Source: Protula sp. h YS-2021 (lineage: Eukaryota > Annelida > Polychaeta > Sabellida > Serpulidae). Taken from it: DNA of 64,000 nucleotides. The stretch spans positions 27,678,645 to 27,742,644 of the forward strand of contig OX457028.1 of the NCBI GenBank assembly GCA_949752745.1, read 5' to 3'. This document shows, piece after piece, positions 37,701 to 47,376 of the stretch (position 1 is the first letter of the stretch; each line of letters opens with the position of its first letter). The notes below the pieces were generated by a model. It had not been told where the DNA came from, searched no databases, and saw only the letters and a program-made list of their open reading frames with translations. Both the position numbers and the translations under genes were made by a program.

Positions 37701-39711
37701 ATGAATCGCACTGAATCATGGGTTCTCTGGATCGGCCTTGGCATATGCAGTAAGTTGGAAGATTTGGTTGAGATTTTTTTTTACGATGTAAATCTTGATT
37801 ATTGACATTTGATTCTGTTTTAAATGACTCAAACTGCCAGATTGAGGACTGTTTTTTCTTCCGTTTGCGCTTTGGTCTTACATTTGAAGCCGGATTTAAA
37901 TTTACTTCTTCGGTCTCAGAATTGCTGAAATTTTCAGTAGAATGTTCTTTAGAGGTTTCTGGCCTAGCTACCAATCCATCAGAGAAAAGTTTTCTTTTTT
38001 TACTTTGTTGATTGTCAATGCAACTTTGTGTAACAGTAACAGACTTTTCAACACCGTTTACTTCGGACGACTCTATTGGTGATACACTTGGTAAAAATTT
38101 TGGTGTTTCATTCATTTTATAGGGTGTTGATGTTTGAAGCTGCTTAATATTTTGCTGAATAGTTTTGCCAGAATCAGATACGTTTGATGGAAGTGCGTTG
38201 CTTTGCCCATTCTCTTCCTTTGACCCACTCTTTGCCTGCATACGTTTATAAGCTGTGTAGAGTTTTTTCTTATTTGTTTCGTTGTTTGACCAACCTAATT
38301 CGCGAAGAATGATTCCCCACGGGCTTTCACTGCTGCGCCAAGATAGAGATTCCCAAGTTTTTGATTCTACTACCTCCAATACTTTACCCAAAACAAAATC
38401 ACTTACCTCGTTAACAACGGGCTTTGAGCGCTTGTATCGGGGACCACCACCACAAGAAACCTGTACTTCGTTCTTATGCTGAAATCCTATATTCTGACCA
38501 ATAAAATGATTTATCTCGGTATCAACCGGCTTTGAGTGCTTGTCTTGGGGAGCATACCCACTAGAAACCTGCACTGTATTCTTATAAAACTCTACATTCT
38601 TACCAGTTGAAACCTTTGAACTACTATTTTTACTACCTGGCCAGTGAGCACTTTCTTTTGAAATAACGGCTGCACGAAAATCCTCAAGCAACCTACAGAA
38701 CATATTTTTGCCGTTTTTGTGAATACTCCCCCAAAAGAAATCTGGTACTGGATTACTCAAACGATACCCTATACTGTCTATTAAACTCTTTCTGAAAGGC
38801 ATACATTGTTCCCATTTTAACCGAAATATTTCTTTCATAACAACTACTTTCTGCCTGTTCCAACTAAAACTGTACCTAGGAACATTGCTATTTGCTACAA
38901 CTTTTGCATCATACGCACTATTACAATACCAAATCTGTTCTGCAACCGTGTAACGGTGGAAATGCAACGCTTTCTCGTATTGATACAGGTGCTCTGAGCT
39001 CGAAAATGACCTCCCTTTATATTGAATAATCGAAGGGAAAAAGTTACTCAGGGGATCAAAACGCCCCTTAATTACACGGAGCTGATTTGAATTCGGTACG
39101 GTGACGGAGACCACGGTCGGGACGACCACGGTATCCGGTGGCGCGGATACGACGGAGTCAGACGGCGCGGGGACGACGGAGTCGGACGGCGCGGGGACGA
39201 CGGAGTCGGACGGCGCGGGGACGACGGAGTCGGACGGCACGGCTACGGCGGTGTCGGACGGCACGGCTACGGCGGTGTCCGTATCCGGTGGCGCGGATAC
39301 GACGGAGTCAGACGGCGCGGGGACGACGGAGTCGGACGGCGCGGGGACGACGGAGTCGGACGACGCGGGGACGACGGAGTCGGACGACGCGGGGACGACG
39401 GAGTCGGACGACGCGGGGACGACGGAGTCGGACGGCACGGCTACGGCGGTGTCGGACGGCACGGCTACGGCGGTGTCCCTTGGCGCGGCTACGGCGGTGT
39501 CCGTTGGCGCGGCTGCGGCGGAGTCGGACGGCGCGGGGACGACGGAGTCGGACGGCGCGGGGACGACGGAGTCGGACGACGCGGGGACGACGGAGTCGGA
39601 CGGCACGGCTACGGCGGTGTCGACGGAGTCGGACGGCGCGGGGACGACGGAGTCGGACGACGCGGGGACGACGGAGTCGGACGACGCGGGGACGACGGAG
39701 TAGGACGGCAC
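31729..39711 (-). CDS. Giant multidomain transposon protein: NADAR-PHD-SET-MULE-USP-Ulp1
   Basis: One uninterrupted frame of about 2,660 codons, stop TAA at 31729-31731. Approximate order: 1-205 Ser/Asp/Val/Pro repeats; 213-350 NADAR (PLSNFFP, SSSEHLYQYEKA, DFFWGS, GKNMF), an ADP-ribose-related glycosidase fold; 390-520 a basic helical stretch; 654-705 PHD finger (CICQ, CDSCDEWYHWEC, C-x4-C); 830-960 SET methyltransferase closest to KMT5A (GKYINHG, YDYGDRRPD); 1160-1250 Cys/His FLYWCH-like region; 1345-1660 MULE-like transposase (AAFLDATGS and INIDWA carrying Asp; CLSHFMH); 1850-2133 ubiquitin-specific protease (NNCWLNAL Cys box, two CxxC, STGHYTAS His box); about 2150-2500 unassigned, with CGKC; 2535-2625 Ulp1/SENP protease (HW, CDSSG, QTDSVSCGPF = His-Asp-Gln-Cys). 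No ATG precedes the NADAR domain: the first codon shown is GTG and the frame is open back to a TGA near 39872, so the true start is unresolved. Likely nuclear. Confidence 0.9.
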   Translation of the reverse strand: MPSYSVVPASSDSVVPASSDSVVPAPSDSVDTAVAVPSDSVVPASSDSVVPAPSDSVVPAPSDSAAAAPTDTAVAAPRDTAVAVPSDTAVAVPSDSVVPASSDSVVPASSDSVVPASSDSVVPAPSDSVVPAPSDSVVSAPPDTDTAVAVPSDTAVAVPSDSVVPAPSDSVVPAPSDSVVPAPSDSVVSAPPDTVVVPTVVSVTVPNSNQLRVIKGRFDPLSNFFPSIIQYKGRSFSSSEHLYQYEKALHFHRYTVAEQIWYCNSAYDAKVVANSNVPRYSFSWNRQKVVVMKEIFRLKWEQCMPFRKSLIDSIGYRLSNPVPDFFWGSIHKNGKNMFCRLLEDFRAAVISKESAHWPGSKNSSSKVSTGKNVEFYKNTVQVSSGYAPQDKHSKPVDTEINHFIGQNIGFQHKNEVQVSCGGGPRYKRSKPVVNEVSDFVLGKVLEVVESKTWESLSWRSSESPWGIILRELGWSNNETNKKKLYTAYKRMQAKSGSKEENGQSNALPSNVSDSGKTIQQNIKQLQTSTPYKMNETPKFLPSVSPIESSEVNGVEKSVTVTQSCIDNQQSKKRKLFSDGLVARPETSKEHSTENFSNSETEEVNLNPASNVRPKRKRKKKQSSIWQFESFKTESNVNNQDLHRKKKSQPNLPTYCICQGRSREPMIQCDSCDEWYHWECVNIPKNLYIPRKASDSSFRCGFANCNSGVGYLKIRDNTVLEFNISSKRNEIPSVVSNFCDPDFLPRSPETSFNETPLQDYKPYRELSSENDSDKSQLHMPSNGVPDETTVQSIQNKADQTPKEPKSHEEPQQISNNAITKESPKPRRARRKPLTLLEQLNGLCENKKLEIFDIDPVIGKGVRTTTNIIKGEVLLEYKGNVVPLHLANAIEDTTRVMFLPDCAIDATRTECFGKYINHGRGDKQGENVLLKVVRDGSSPRVAMIAARDIEPNTELRYDYGDRRPDVLKQNTWLYKKPPQPVASTQTVTGKTDQERNEISHNQEGSPLTERKLKEVLHCNISKEHCDVSASSMHETSRENVTRDGINQNPKCNTLTEDNLNEISHSNILKEHCNVSASKKHEIPSELLNHGCNELLDISKNATETPNENEKKLPFSNTLLEEILDTKIPEKFVLGKVEPETYEFKIETKSWISIYDQRKGRTLPKNEWQQLFLGGLKLHNKTCVFKFEYHKVSISNERKTKAPLFTAKASCLFKDCPLAVILKMFNHQEVQVVHKDNNIKHDIGERHARHIVGSERRNLKELFAAGKKPLKHFHEKMNEKTGAEIVAGNMDGIGGSLNTLQKISSESRQKHRVLPDTFQSLIALKAEYEQKLSSKKALPGFIHGISLDPRFVFMWSYSSVIIWHELCRRDAAFLDATGSVVRRTENGKQFLYYEISFRNPIPKKSSIPIAAMISDSQSWTTIAHFLTAFRASEQKVFGYNNLSLPIQINIDWAMASIKAILHSLNKEDLLEYVNRAWKIVTGDAVESDFKKTVIRVCLSHFMHRISKKCLEIYGKRNSQFGMRTVALLANCKKLSEASEIVFDAGVVMCSKYVTNLCEQASTRLIEKINSYSTNVLNVEELEEYADDVAHSPRKIPFGFYDEAEVMARLPSSKFSSWAKSVMVSVEKSIMQNDEAWGKDLNTLALNNRYKPEFMNILSKQYLSCLPIWGDLLLGDLKRHSKNYSEMNLPLDSVPYHDLYRSAHIPSKLTSIAEARFNVVKRVDLNGQSQLRLDDFIGVMFESWQAIHKTVGESALKTDKLRKDTIEKDSKPKAELREEWNKRKPEPNQLKQNKGKGKFQQPPKQPLPVFEVLKKTKKSKEDTIFKSKAQAEQNSLRKPSFETSILNKFCKLPNIQNNCWLNALMQALAPTDMVTKILCKTNFSSLRRPLKYLLRIWYFLRTNVDSSVPKDFLVEVFAKPSNSWETLPERFTNETENDPHDFFCSVITQLLHNIGYSTTAERIRTCDSCGHTDLTKISEHFVQISALDNTATVQKLLDANFGEEKGKAHCHICRRNTDATFKTRFTQIQNTVLVTINRTVKMNNMIVKDSRPIELNEYIYFNDKHGFETSMFALKSIVSHHGKSISTGHYTASIINRASGEVALTYLSDMSEPQCELVNGAFNTSVQKGAYLLIYERCDHTVSIPRFVAPLLKILSVSKSVQNLKLKSKLDLLGNFEQESSNIEIQEIEILLKTAKTEYEFELLAELVHKALTGKIGSLVENHPFTYLRQVLEFLACNTGIDQDLPQNALFGFHSWNGLECICKNALEWGKMIHVLELDSLDPSALKLSVDKELNSSKAPLQCGKCQMDMGTNYPYIRLVHSSLLVCLKKLNLKSLSKTIDINSIIKDAYPLTADTFEVSTILLFFDNNPWKIFRRLREPKSDNQFEEILISGEIKSAGNKTVENYTTGCDTAIVVLDRKHYSLRFQLSKEGFSIKNNLSETPLKSFCNKIDGFSGKIGAYHVTERILKDILTYEKWFSSDALSIYFDLLSRSSPRKTIAAPAGWFNQYYFVNSNPNQPKMYKFHLFAPESIFRHDVLLLPINIANMHWVLAVVHMKDKIITVCDSSGSCHDNIVGSLLQFICQASLIQKQMCEDINVWKVRYFSERKDFLPQTDSVSCGPFVCFMAKCLIYNMRMKFDPRLARETIAWELFHGKIVNTKLFAF

Positions 39712-39870
39712 GGCTACGGCGGTGTCCGTTGGCGCGGCTACGGCGGTGTCCGGTGGCGCGGCTACGGCGGTGTCCGGTGGCGCGGCTACGGCGGTGTCCG
39801 GTGGCGCGGCTACGGCGGTGTCCGGTGGCGCGGCTACGGCGGTGTCCGGTGGCGTGGCTACGGCGGTGTC
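39101..39870. repeat. GC-rich 24-bp coding minisatellite
   Basis: About 30 units of 24 bp (for example GACGGCGCGGGGACGACGGA + GTCG, or GGCGCGGCTACGGCGGTGTC + C) with a few 6-bp slips. In the minus frame of the giant ORF it gives the eight-residue repeats SDSVVPAS/P and SDTAVAVP. All other frames are also open, yielding long Arg-rich or Thr/Glu/Ser/Gly frames that I treat as artefacts. GC content contrasts sharply with the AT-rich surroundings. It runs straight into the 349-bp array. Confidence 0.9.
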
Positions 39871-42800
39871 CGGTCAAATAAAAAAATTGGAGCGATTTTT
39901 CTGAAGAATTTCTTAAAAAATTTAGTTTTGCCCGGGGGGCCGGGCACCCGTCCCCACCCCCGGGCCTTGTGCCGCAAAAAATTTTATACCATCGGAAGCG
40001 TACATGTACCCTTCAACTTTCTCCCAAGTATCATCTCGCAAATCGGTCATATGAGTGTTTGACAGCGAAAAATAACCCCACCTTCCTTATTGTCTGCTGG
40101 CTAAAAAAAAATTTCAAAATGGCCGCCCACCCCGGTCTGACCTTGTGCCGCATTTTTGACCTCACCATCTTGTTTGTATACTAGAGGTGCATAACTGAGC
40201 CAAGTTTGGTTGAGGAAATCGGTCAAATAAAAAAATTGGAGCGATTTTTCTGAAGAATTTCTTAAAAAATTAGTTTTGCCCGGGGGGCCGGGCACCCGTC
40301 CCCACCCCCGGGCCTTGTGCCGCAAAAATTTTTATACCATCGGAAGCGTACATGTACCCTTCAACTTTCTGCCAAGTATCATCTCGTAAATCGGTCATAT
40401 GAGTGTTTGACAGCGAAAAATAAACTCCCCTCCCTTACTGTCTGCTGGCTAAAAAAAACTTTCAAAATGGCCGCCCGAACCGGTCTGACCTTGTGCCGCA
40501 TTTTTGCCCTCACCATCTTGTTTATATCCTAGAGGTGCATAAGTGAGCCAAGTTTGGTTGAGGAAATCGGTCAAATAAAAAAATTGGAGCGATTTTTCTG
40601 AAGAATTTCTTAAAAAATTTAGTTTTGCCCGGGGGGGCGGGCACCCGTCCCCACCCCCGGTCCTTGTGCCGCAAAAATTTTTATACCATCGGAAGCGTAC
40701 ATGTACCCTTCAACTTTCTGCCAAGTATCATCTCGCAAAACGGTCATATGAGTGTTTGACAGCGAAAAATAAACTCCCCTCCCTTACTATCTGCTTGCTA
40801 AAAAAAAATTTCAAAATGGCCGCCCACCCCGGTCTGACCTTGTGCCGCATTTTTGACCTCACCATCTTGTTTGTATACTAGAGGTGCATAACTGAGCCAA
40901 GTTTGGTTGAGGAAATCGGTCAAATAAAAAAATTGGAGCGATTTTTCTGAAGAATTTCTTAAAAAATTTAGTTTTGCCCGGGGGGCCGGGCACCCGTCCC
41001 CACCCCCGGGCCTTGTGCCGCAAAAATTTTTATACCATCGGAAGCGTACATGTACCCTTCAACTTTCTGCCAAGCATCATCTCGCAAATCGGTCATATGA
41101 GTGTTTGACAGCGAAAAATAAACTCCCCTCCCTTACTGTCTGCTGGCTAAAAAAAACTTTCAAAATGGCCGCCCGACCCGGTCTGACCTTGTGCCGCATT
41201 TTTGCCCTCACCATCTTGTTTATATCCTAGAGGTGCATAAGTGAGCCAAGTTTGGTTGAGGAAATCGGTCAAATAAAAAAATTGGAGCGATTTTTCTGAA
41301 GAATTTCTTAAAAAATTTAGTTTTGCCCGGGGGGCCGGGCACCCGTCCCCACCCCCGGTCCTTGTGCCGCAAAAATTTTTATTCCATCGGAAGCGTACAT
41401 GTACCCTTCAACTTTCTGCCAAGCATCATCTCGCAAATCGGTCATATGAGTGTTTGACAGCGAAAAATAAACCCTCCTTCCTTACTGTCTGCTGGCTAAA
41501 AAAAAAAATCAAAATGGCCGCCCACCCCGGTCTGACCTTGTGCCGCATTTTTGACCTCACCATCTCGTTTGTATCCTAGAGGTGCATAAGTGAGCCAAGT
41601 TTGGTTGAGGAAATCGGTCAAATAAAAAAATTGGAGCGATTTTTCTGAAGAATTTCTTAAAAAATTTTGTTTTGCCCGGGGGGCCGGGCACCCGTCCCCA
41701 CCCCCGGGCCTTGTGCCGCAAAAATTTTTATACCATCGGAAGCGTACATGTACCCTTCAACTTTCTGCCAAGTATCATCTCGCAAATCGGTCATATGAGT
41801 GTTTGACAGCGAAAAATAAACCCTCCTTCCTTACTGTCTGCTGGCTAAAAAAAAAAATCAAAATGGCCGCCCACCCCGGTCTGACCTTGTGCCGCATTTT
41901 TGACCTCACCATCTCGTTTGTATACTAGAGGTGCATAAGTGAGCCAAGTTTGGTTGAGGAAATCGGTCAAATAAAAAAATTGGAGCGATTTTTCTGAAGA
42001 ATTTCTTAAAAAATTTTGTTTTGCCCGGGGGGCCGGGCACCCGTCCCCACCCCCGGGCCTTGTGCCGCAAAAATTTTTATACCATCGGAAGCGTACATGT
42101 ACCCTTCAACTTTCTGCCAAGTATCATCTCGCAAATCGGTCATATGAGTGTTTGACAGCGAAAAATAAACCCTCCTTCCTTACTGTCTGCTGGCTAAAAA
42201 AAAAATTCAAAATGGCCGCCCACCCCGGTCTGACCTTGTGCCGCATTTTTGACCTCACCATCTTGTTTGTATACTAGAGGTGCATAAGTGAGCCAAGTTT
42301 GGTTGAGGAAATCGGTCAAATAAAAAAATTGGAGCGATTTTTCTGAAGAATTTCTTAAAAAATTTAGTTTTGCCCGGGGGGCCGGGCACCCGTCCCCACC
42401 CCCGGGCCTTGTGCCGCAAAAAATTTTATACCATCGGAAGCGTACATGTACCCTTCAACTTTCTCCCAAGTATCATCTCGCAAATCGGTCATATGAGTGT
42501 TTGACAGCGAAAAATAACCCCACCTTCCTTATTGTCTGCTGGCTAAAAAAAAATTTCAAAATGGCCGCCCACCCCGGTCTGACCTTGTGCCGCATTTTTG
42601 ACCTCACCATCTTGTTTGTATACTAGAGGTGCATAACTGAGCCAAGTTTGGTTGAGGAAATCGGTCAAATAAAAAAATTGGAGCGATTTTTCTGAAGAAT
42701 TTCTTAAAAAATTTAGTTTTGCCCGGGGGGCCGGGCACCCGTCCCTACCCCCGGGCCTTGTGCCGCAAAAATTTTTATACCATCGAAAGCGTACTTGTAC

Positions 42801-45800
42801 CTTTCAACTGTCTGCCAAGTATCATCTCGCAAATCGGTCATATGAGTGTTTGACAGCGAAAAATAACCCCACCTTCCTTATTGTCTGCTGGCTAAAAAAA
42901 ATTTCAAAATGGTCGCCCACCCCGGTCTGACCTGGTGCCTCATTTTTGACCTCACCATCTTGTTTGTATACTAGAGGTGCATAAGTGAGCCAAGTTTGGT
43001 TGAGGAAATCGGTCAAATAAAAAAATTGGAGCGATTTTTCTGAAGAATTTCTTAAAAAATTTAGTTTTGCCCGGGGGGTCGGGCACCCGTCCCCACCCCC
43101 GGGCCTTGTGCCGCAAAAATTTTTATACCATCGGAAGCGTACATGTACCCTTCAACTTTCTGCCAAGTATCATCTCGCAAAACGGTCATATGAGTGTTTG
43201 ACAGCGAAAAATAAACTCCCCTCCCTTACTGTCTGCTTGCTAAAAAAAAATTTCAAAATGGCCGCCCAACCCGGTCTGACCTTGTGCCGCATTTTTGACC
43301 TCACCATCTTGTTTGTATACTAGAGGTGCATAACTGAGCCAAGTTTGGTTGAGGAAATCGGTCAAATAAAAAAATTGGAGCGATTTTTCTGAAGAATTTC
43401 TTAAAAAATTTAGTTTTGCCCGGGGGGCCGGGCACCCGTCCCCACCCGCGGTCCTTGTGCCGCAAAAATTTTTATACCATCGGAAGCGTACATGTACCCT
43501 TCAACTTTCTGCCAAGTATCATCTCGCAAAACGGTCATATGAGTGTTTGACAGCGAAAAATAAACTCCCCTCCATTACTGTCTGCTTGCTAAAAAAAAAT
43601 TTCAAAATGGCCGCCCACCCCGGTCTGACCTTGTGCCGCATTTTTGACCTCACCATCTTGTTTATATCCTAGAGGTGCATAAGTGAGCCAAGTTTGGTTG
43701 AGGAAATCGGTCAAATAAAAAAATTGGAGCGATTTTTCTGAAGAATTTCTTAAAAAATTTAGTTTTGCCCGGGGGGCCGGGCACCCGTCCCCACCCCCGG
43801 TCCTTGTGCCGCAAAAATTTTTATTCCATCGGAAGCGTACATGTACCCTTCAACTTTCTGCCAAGTATCATCTCGCAAATCGGTCATATGAGTGTTTGAC
43901 AGCGAAAAATAAACTCCCCTCCCTTACTGTCTGCTGGCTAAAAAAAATTTTCAAAATTGCCGCCCACCCCGTCCTGACCTTGTGCCGCATTTTTGGCCTC
44001 ACCATCTTGTTTGTATACTAGAGGTGCATAAGTGAGCCAAGTTTGGTTGAGGAAATCGGTCAAATAAAAAAATTGGAGCGATTTTTCTGAAGAATTTCTT
44101 AAAAAATTTAGTTTTGCCCGGGGGGCCGGGCACCCGTCCCCACCCCCGGGCCTTGTGCCGCAACAATTTTTATACCATCGAAAGCGTACATGTACCCTTC
44201 AACTGTCTGCCAAGTATCATCTCGCAAATCGGTCATATGAGTGTTTGACAGCGAAAAATAAACCCTCCTTCCTTACTGTCTGCTTGCTAAAAAAAAATCA
44301 AAATGGCCGCCCACCCCGGTCTGACCTTGTGCCGCATTTTTGACCTCACCATCTTGTTTATATACTAGAGGTGCATAAGTGAGCCAAGTTTGGTTGAGGA
44401 AATCGGTCAAATAAAAAAATTGGAGCGATTTTTCTGAAGAATTTCTTAAAAAATTAGTTTTGCCCGGGGGGCCGGGCACCCGTCCCCACCCCCGGGCCTT
44501 GTGCCGCAAAAATTTTTATACCATCGGAAGCGTACATGTACCCTTCAACTTTCTGCCAAGTATCATCTCGCAAATCGGTCATATGAGTGCTTGACAGCGA
44601 AAAATAACCCCACCTTCCTTATTGTCTGCTGGCTAAAAAAAAAATTTCAAAATGGCCGCCCACCCCGGTCTGACCTTGTGCCGCATTTTTGACCTCACCA
44701 TCTTGTTTGTATACTAGAGGTGCATAAGTGAGCCAAGTTTGGTTGAGGAAATCGGTCAAATAAAAAAATTGGAGCGATTTTTCTGAAGAATTTCTTAAAA
44801 AATTTAGTTTTGCCCGGGGGGGGCGGGCACCCGTCCCCACCCGCGGTCCTTGTGCCGCAAAAATTTTTATACCATCGGAAGCGTACATGTACCCTTCAAC
44901 TTTCTGCCAAGTATCATCTCGCAAATCGGTCATATGAGTGTTTGACAGCGAAAAATAAACCCTCCTTCCTTACTGTCTGCTGGCTAAAAAAAAAAATCAA
45001 AATGGCCGCCCACCCCGGTCTGACCTTGTGCCGCAATTTTGACCTCACCATCTTGTTTGTATACTAGAGGTGCATAAGTGAGCCAAGTTTGGTTGAGGAA
45101 ATCGGTCAAATAAAAAAATTGGAGCGATTTTTCTGAAGAATTTCTTAAAAAATTTAGTTTTGCCCGGGGGGCCGGGCACCCGTCCCCACCCCCGGGCCTT
45201 GTGCCGCAAAAATTTTTATACCATCGAAAGCGTACATGTACCCTTCAACTGTCTGCCAAGTATCATCTCGCAAATCGGTCATATGAGTGTTTGACAGCGA
45301 AAAATAAACCCTCCTTCCTTACTGTCTGCTTGCTAAAAAAAAAATCAAAATGGCCGCCCACCCCGGTCTGACCTTGTGCCGCATTTTTGACCTCACCATC
45401 TTGTTTATATACTAGAGGTGCATAAGTGAGCCAAGTTTGGTTGAGGAAATCGGTCAAATAAAAAAATTGGAGCGATTTTTCTGAAGAATTTCTTAAAAAA
45501 TTTTGTTTTGCCCGGGGGGCCGGGCACCCGTCCCCACCCCCGGGCCTTGTGCCGCAAAAATTTTTATACCATCGGAAGCGTACATGTACCCTTCAACTTT
45601 CTGCCAAGTATCATCTCGCAAATCGGTCATATGAGTGTTTGACAGCGAAAAATAAACCCTCCTTCCTTACTGTCTGCTGGCTAAAAAAAAAATTCAAAAT
45701 GGCCGCCCACCCCGGTCTGACCTTGTGCCGCATTTTTGACCTCACCATCTTGTTTGTATACTAGAGGTGCATAAGTGAGCCAAGTTTGGTTGAGGAAATC

Positions 45801-46735
45801 GGTCAAATAAAAAAATTGGAGCGATTTTTCTGAAGAATTTCTTAAAAAATTTAGTTTTGCCCGGGGGGGGCGGGCACCCGTCCCCACCCGCGGTCCTTGT
45901 GCCGCAAAAATTTTTATACCATCGGAAGCGTACATGTACCCTTCAACTTTCTGCCAAGTATCATCTCGCAAAACGGTCATATGAGTGTTTGACAGCGAAA
46001 AATAAACTCCCCTCCCTTACTGTCTGCTTGCTAAAAAAAAATTTCAAAATGGCCGCCCAACCCGGTCTGACCTTGTGCCGCATTTTTGACCTCACCATCT
46101 TGTTTGTATACTAGAGGTGCATAACTGAGCCAAGTTTGGTTGAGGAAATCGGTCAAATAAAAAAATTGGAGCGATTTTTCTGAAGAATTTCTTAAAAAAA
46201 TTAGTTTTGCCCGGGGGGCCGGGCACCCGTCCCCACCCGCGGTCCTTGTGCCGCAAAAATTTTTATACCATCGGAAGCGTACATGTACCCTTCAACTTTC
46301 TGCCAAGTATCATCTCGCAAAACGGTCATATGAGTGTTTGACAGCGAAAAATAAACTCCCCTCCCTTACTGTCTGCTTGCTAAAAAAAATTTTCAAAATT
46401 GCCGCCCACCCCGGTCTGACCTTGTGCCGCATTTTTGGCCTCACCATCTTGTTTGTATACTAGAGGTGCATAAGTGAGCCAAGTTTGGTTGAGGAAATCG
46501 GTCAAATAAAAAAATTGGAGCGATTTTTCTGAAGAATTTCTTAAAAAATTTAGTTTTGCCCGGGGGGCCGGGCACCCGTCCCCACCCCCGGGCCTTGTGC
46601 CGCAAAAATTTTTATACCATCGGAAGCGTACATGTACCCTTCAACTTTCTGCCAAGTATCATCTCGCAAATCGGTCATATGAGTGTTTGACAGCGAAAAA
46701 TAAACTCCCCTTCCTTATTGTCTGCGTGCTTATAT
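39871..46735. repeat. Tandem array of 349-bp units, about 20 copies
   Basis: The landmark GTGCCGCAAAAA(A/T)TTTTAT recurs every 346-350 bp (39969, 40317, 40666, 41015 ... 46597). Each unit holds CTTA(T/C)TGTCTGCTGGCTA (or TGCTTGCTA), the transposon end motif; AAAATGGCCGCCC, a YY1-like word; and a near-palindromic GCCCGGGGGGCCGGGC. Units differ by a few percent and form higher-order blocks: unit 1 equals unit 8, units 5 and 12 share the same ATTCCATC variant, and units 13-15 resemble 16-18 (a 1,047-bp block). Each unit has a 71-codon frame, but it simply follows the repeat. The last unit is truncated at about 46730. Confidence 0.95.
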
Positions 46736-47376
46736 ATGTGTGCTACCACCGGGGAGTGCCAATTTATTGCACAAGAAATCGTTGTGCGAGCACGCTGTGG
46801 GAGTCGAACCCACAATAACACACAGCGTTAAGCAGACTTCTTGAGAAAATGAGCATGATTGGATTTTATGTTTTAAAAAATGCTGTTTACACTAAGGCAT
46901 GATGCAGTGCAATATGGTCTAGCGGTATCAGCCTTTTGAGAAACTCTTTATATTTACTTATAAACAATTTTTTGTCGTTTAAGTGAACAGAAGATTATCC
47001 TGACTTAAAATAAGGATGTCATAGTGAACTTCTAATTTGTGATGAAACCTGGAATAATGACCGCAAAGGCTGTTTGCACATTAAAAGACCACATTTTCAA
47101 TTTTGCCAATTACGTTGTGCTGTTCAATTACATGTTTCTCTCCTTGTAACACATGTAAGCAACGTTTCTATTTGAATCACATAAAATGTGAGGAATCGAT
47201 ACAGGATACTTGTACCTCTTATTGTTGTTGCTGTTGTTGTTTTGTTTACGTGTGTATTAATATGGTGGATGTTCTTTGTTACGTTTTTTTTTTAAACACA
47301 TCTTTTCAAGAACTCATATTATCACTCACTTTGTTTTGACAAATATTGAAGTGTTCGCGAATTATAACCTTAAATT
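46730..47376. other. Right subterminal DNA with tRNA-like pieces
   Basis: After the last array unit comes AT-rich DNA holding two tRNA-derived pieces in opposite orientation: GTGGGAGTCGAACCCACA (46796-46814), the complement of a B box/T-arm (GGTTCGACTCCC), and on the plus strand ATATGGTCTAGCGGTATCAG (46911-46930), close to the 5' half of tRNA-Glu including the A box. They do not form one tRNA. A short CTTATTGTTGTTGCTG run lies near 47217. No gene seen. Confidence 0.5.

Noticed and set aside
39101..39881. Long Arg-rich and Thr/Glu/Ser/Gly-rich frames on the plus strand and an Arg-rich minus frame
   Set aside because: Shadows of the GC-rich 24-bp minisatellite; only the minus frame continuous with NADAR is supported.
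39969..46818. Series of 71-codon frames, one per 349-bp unit
   Set aside because: They begin with GTG, recur with the repeat and show no sign of codon-level constraint; best explained by the repeat itself.
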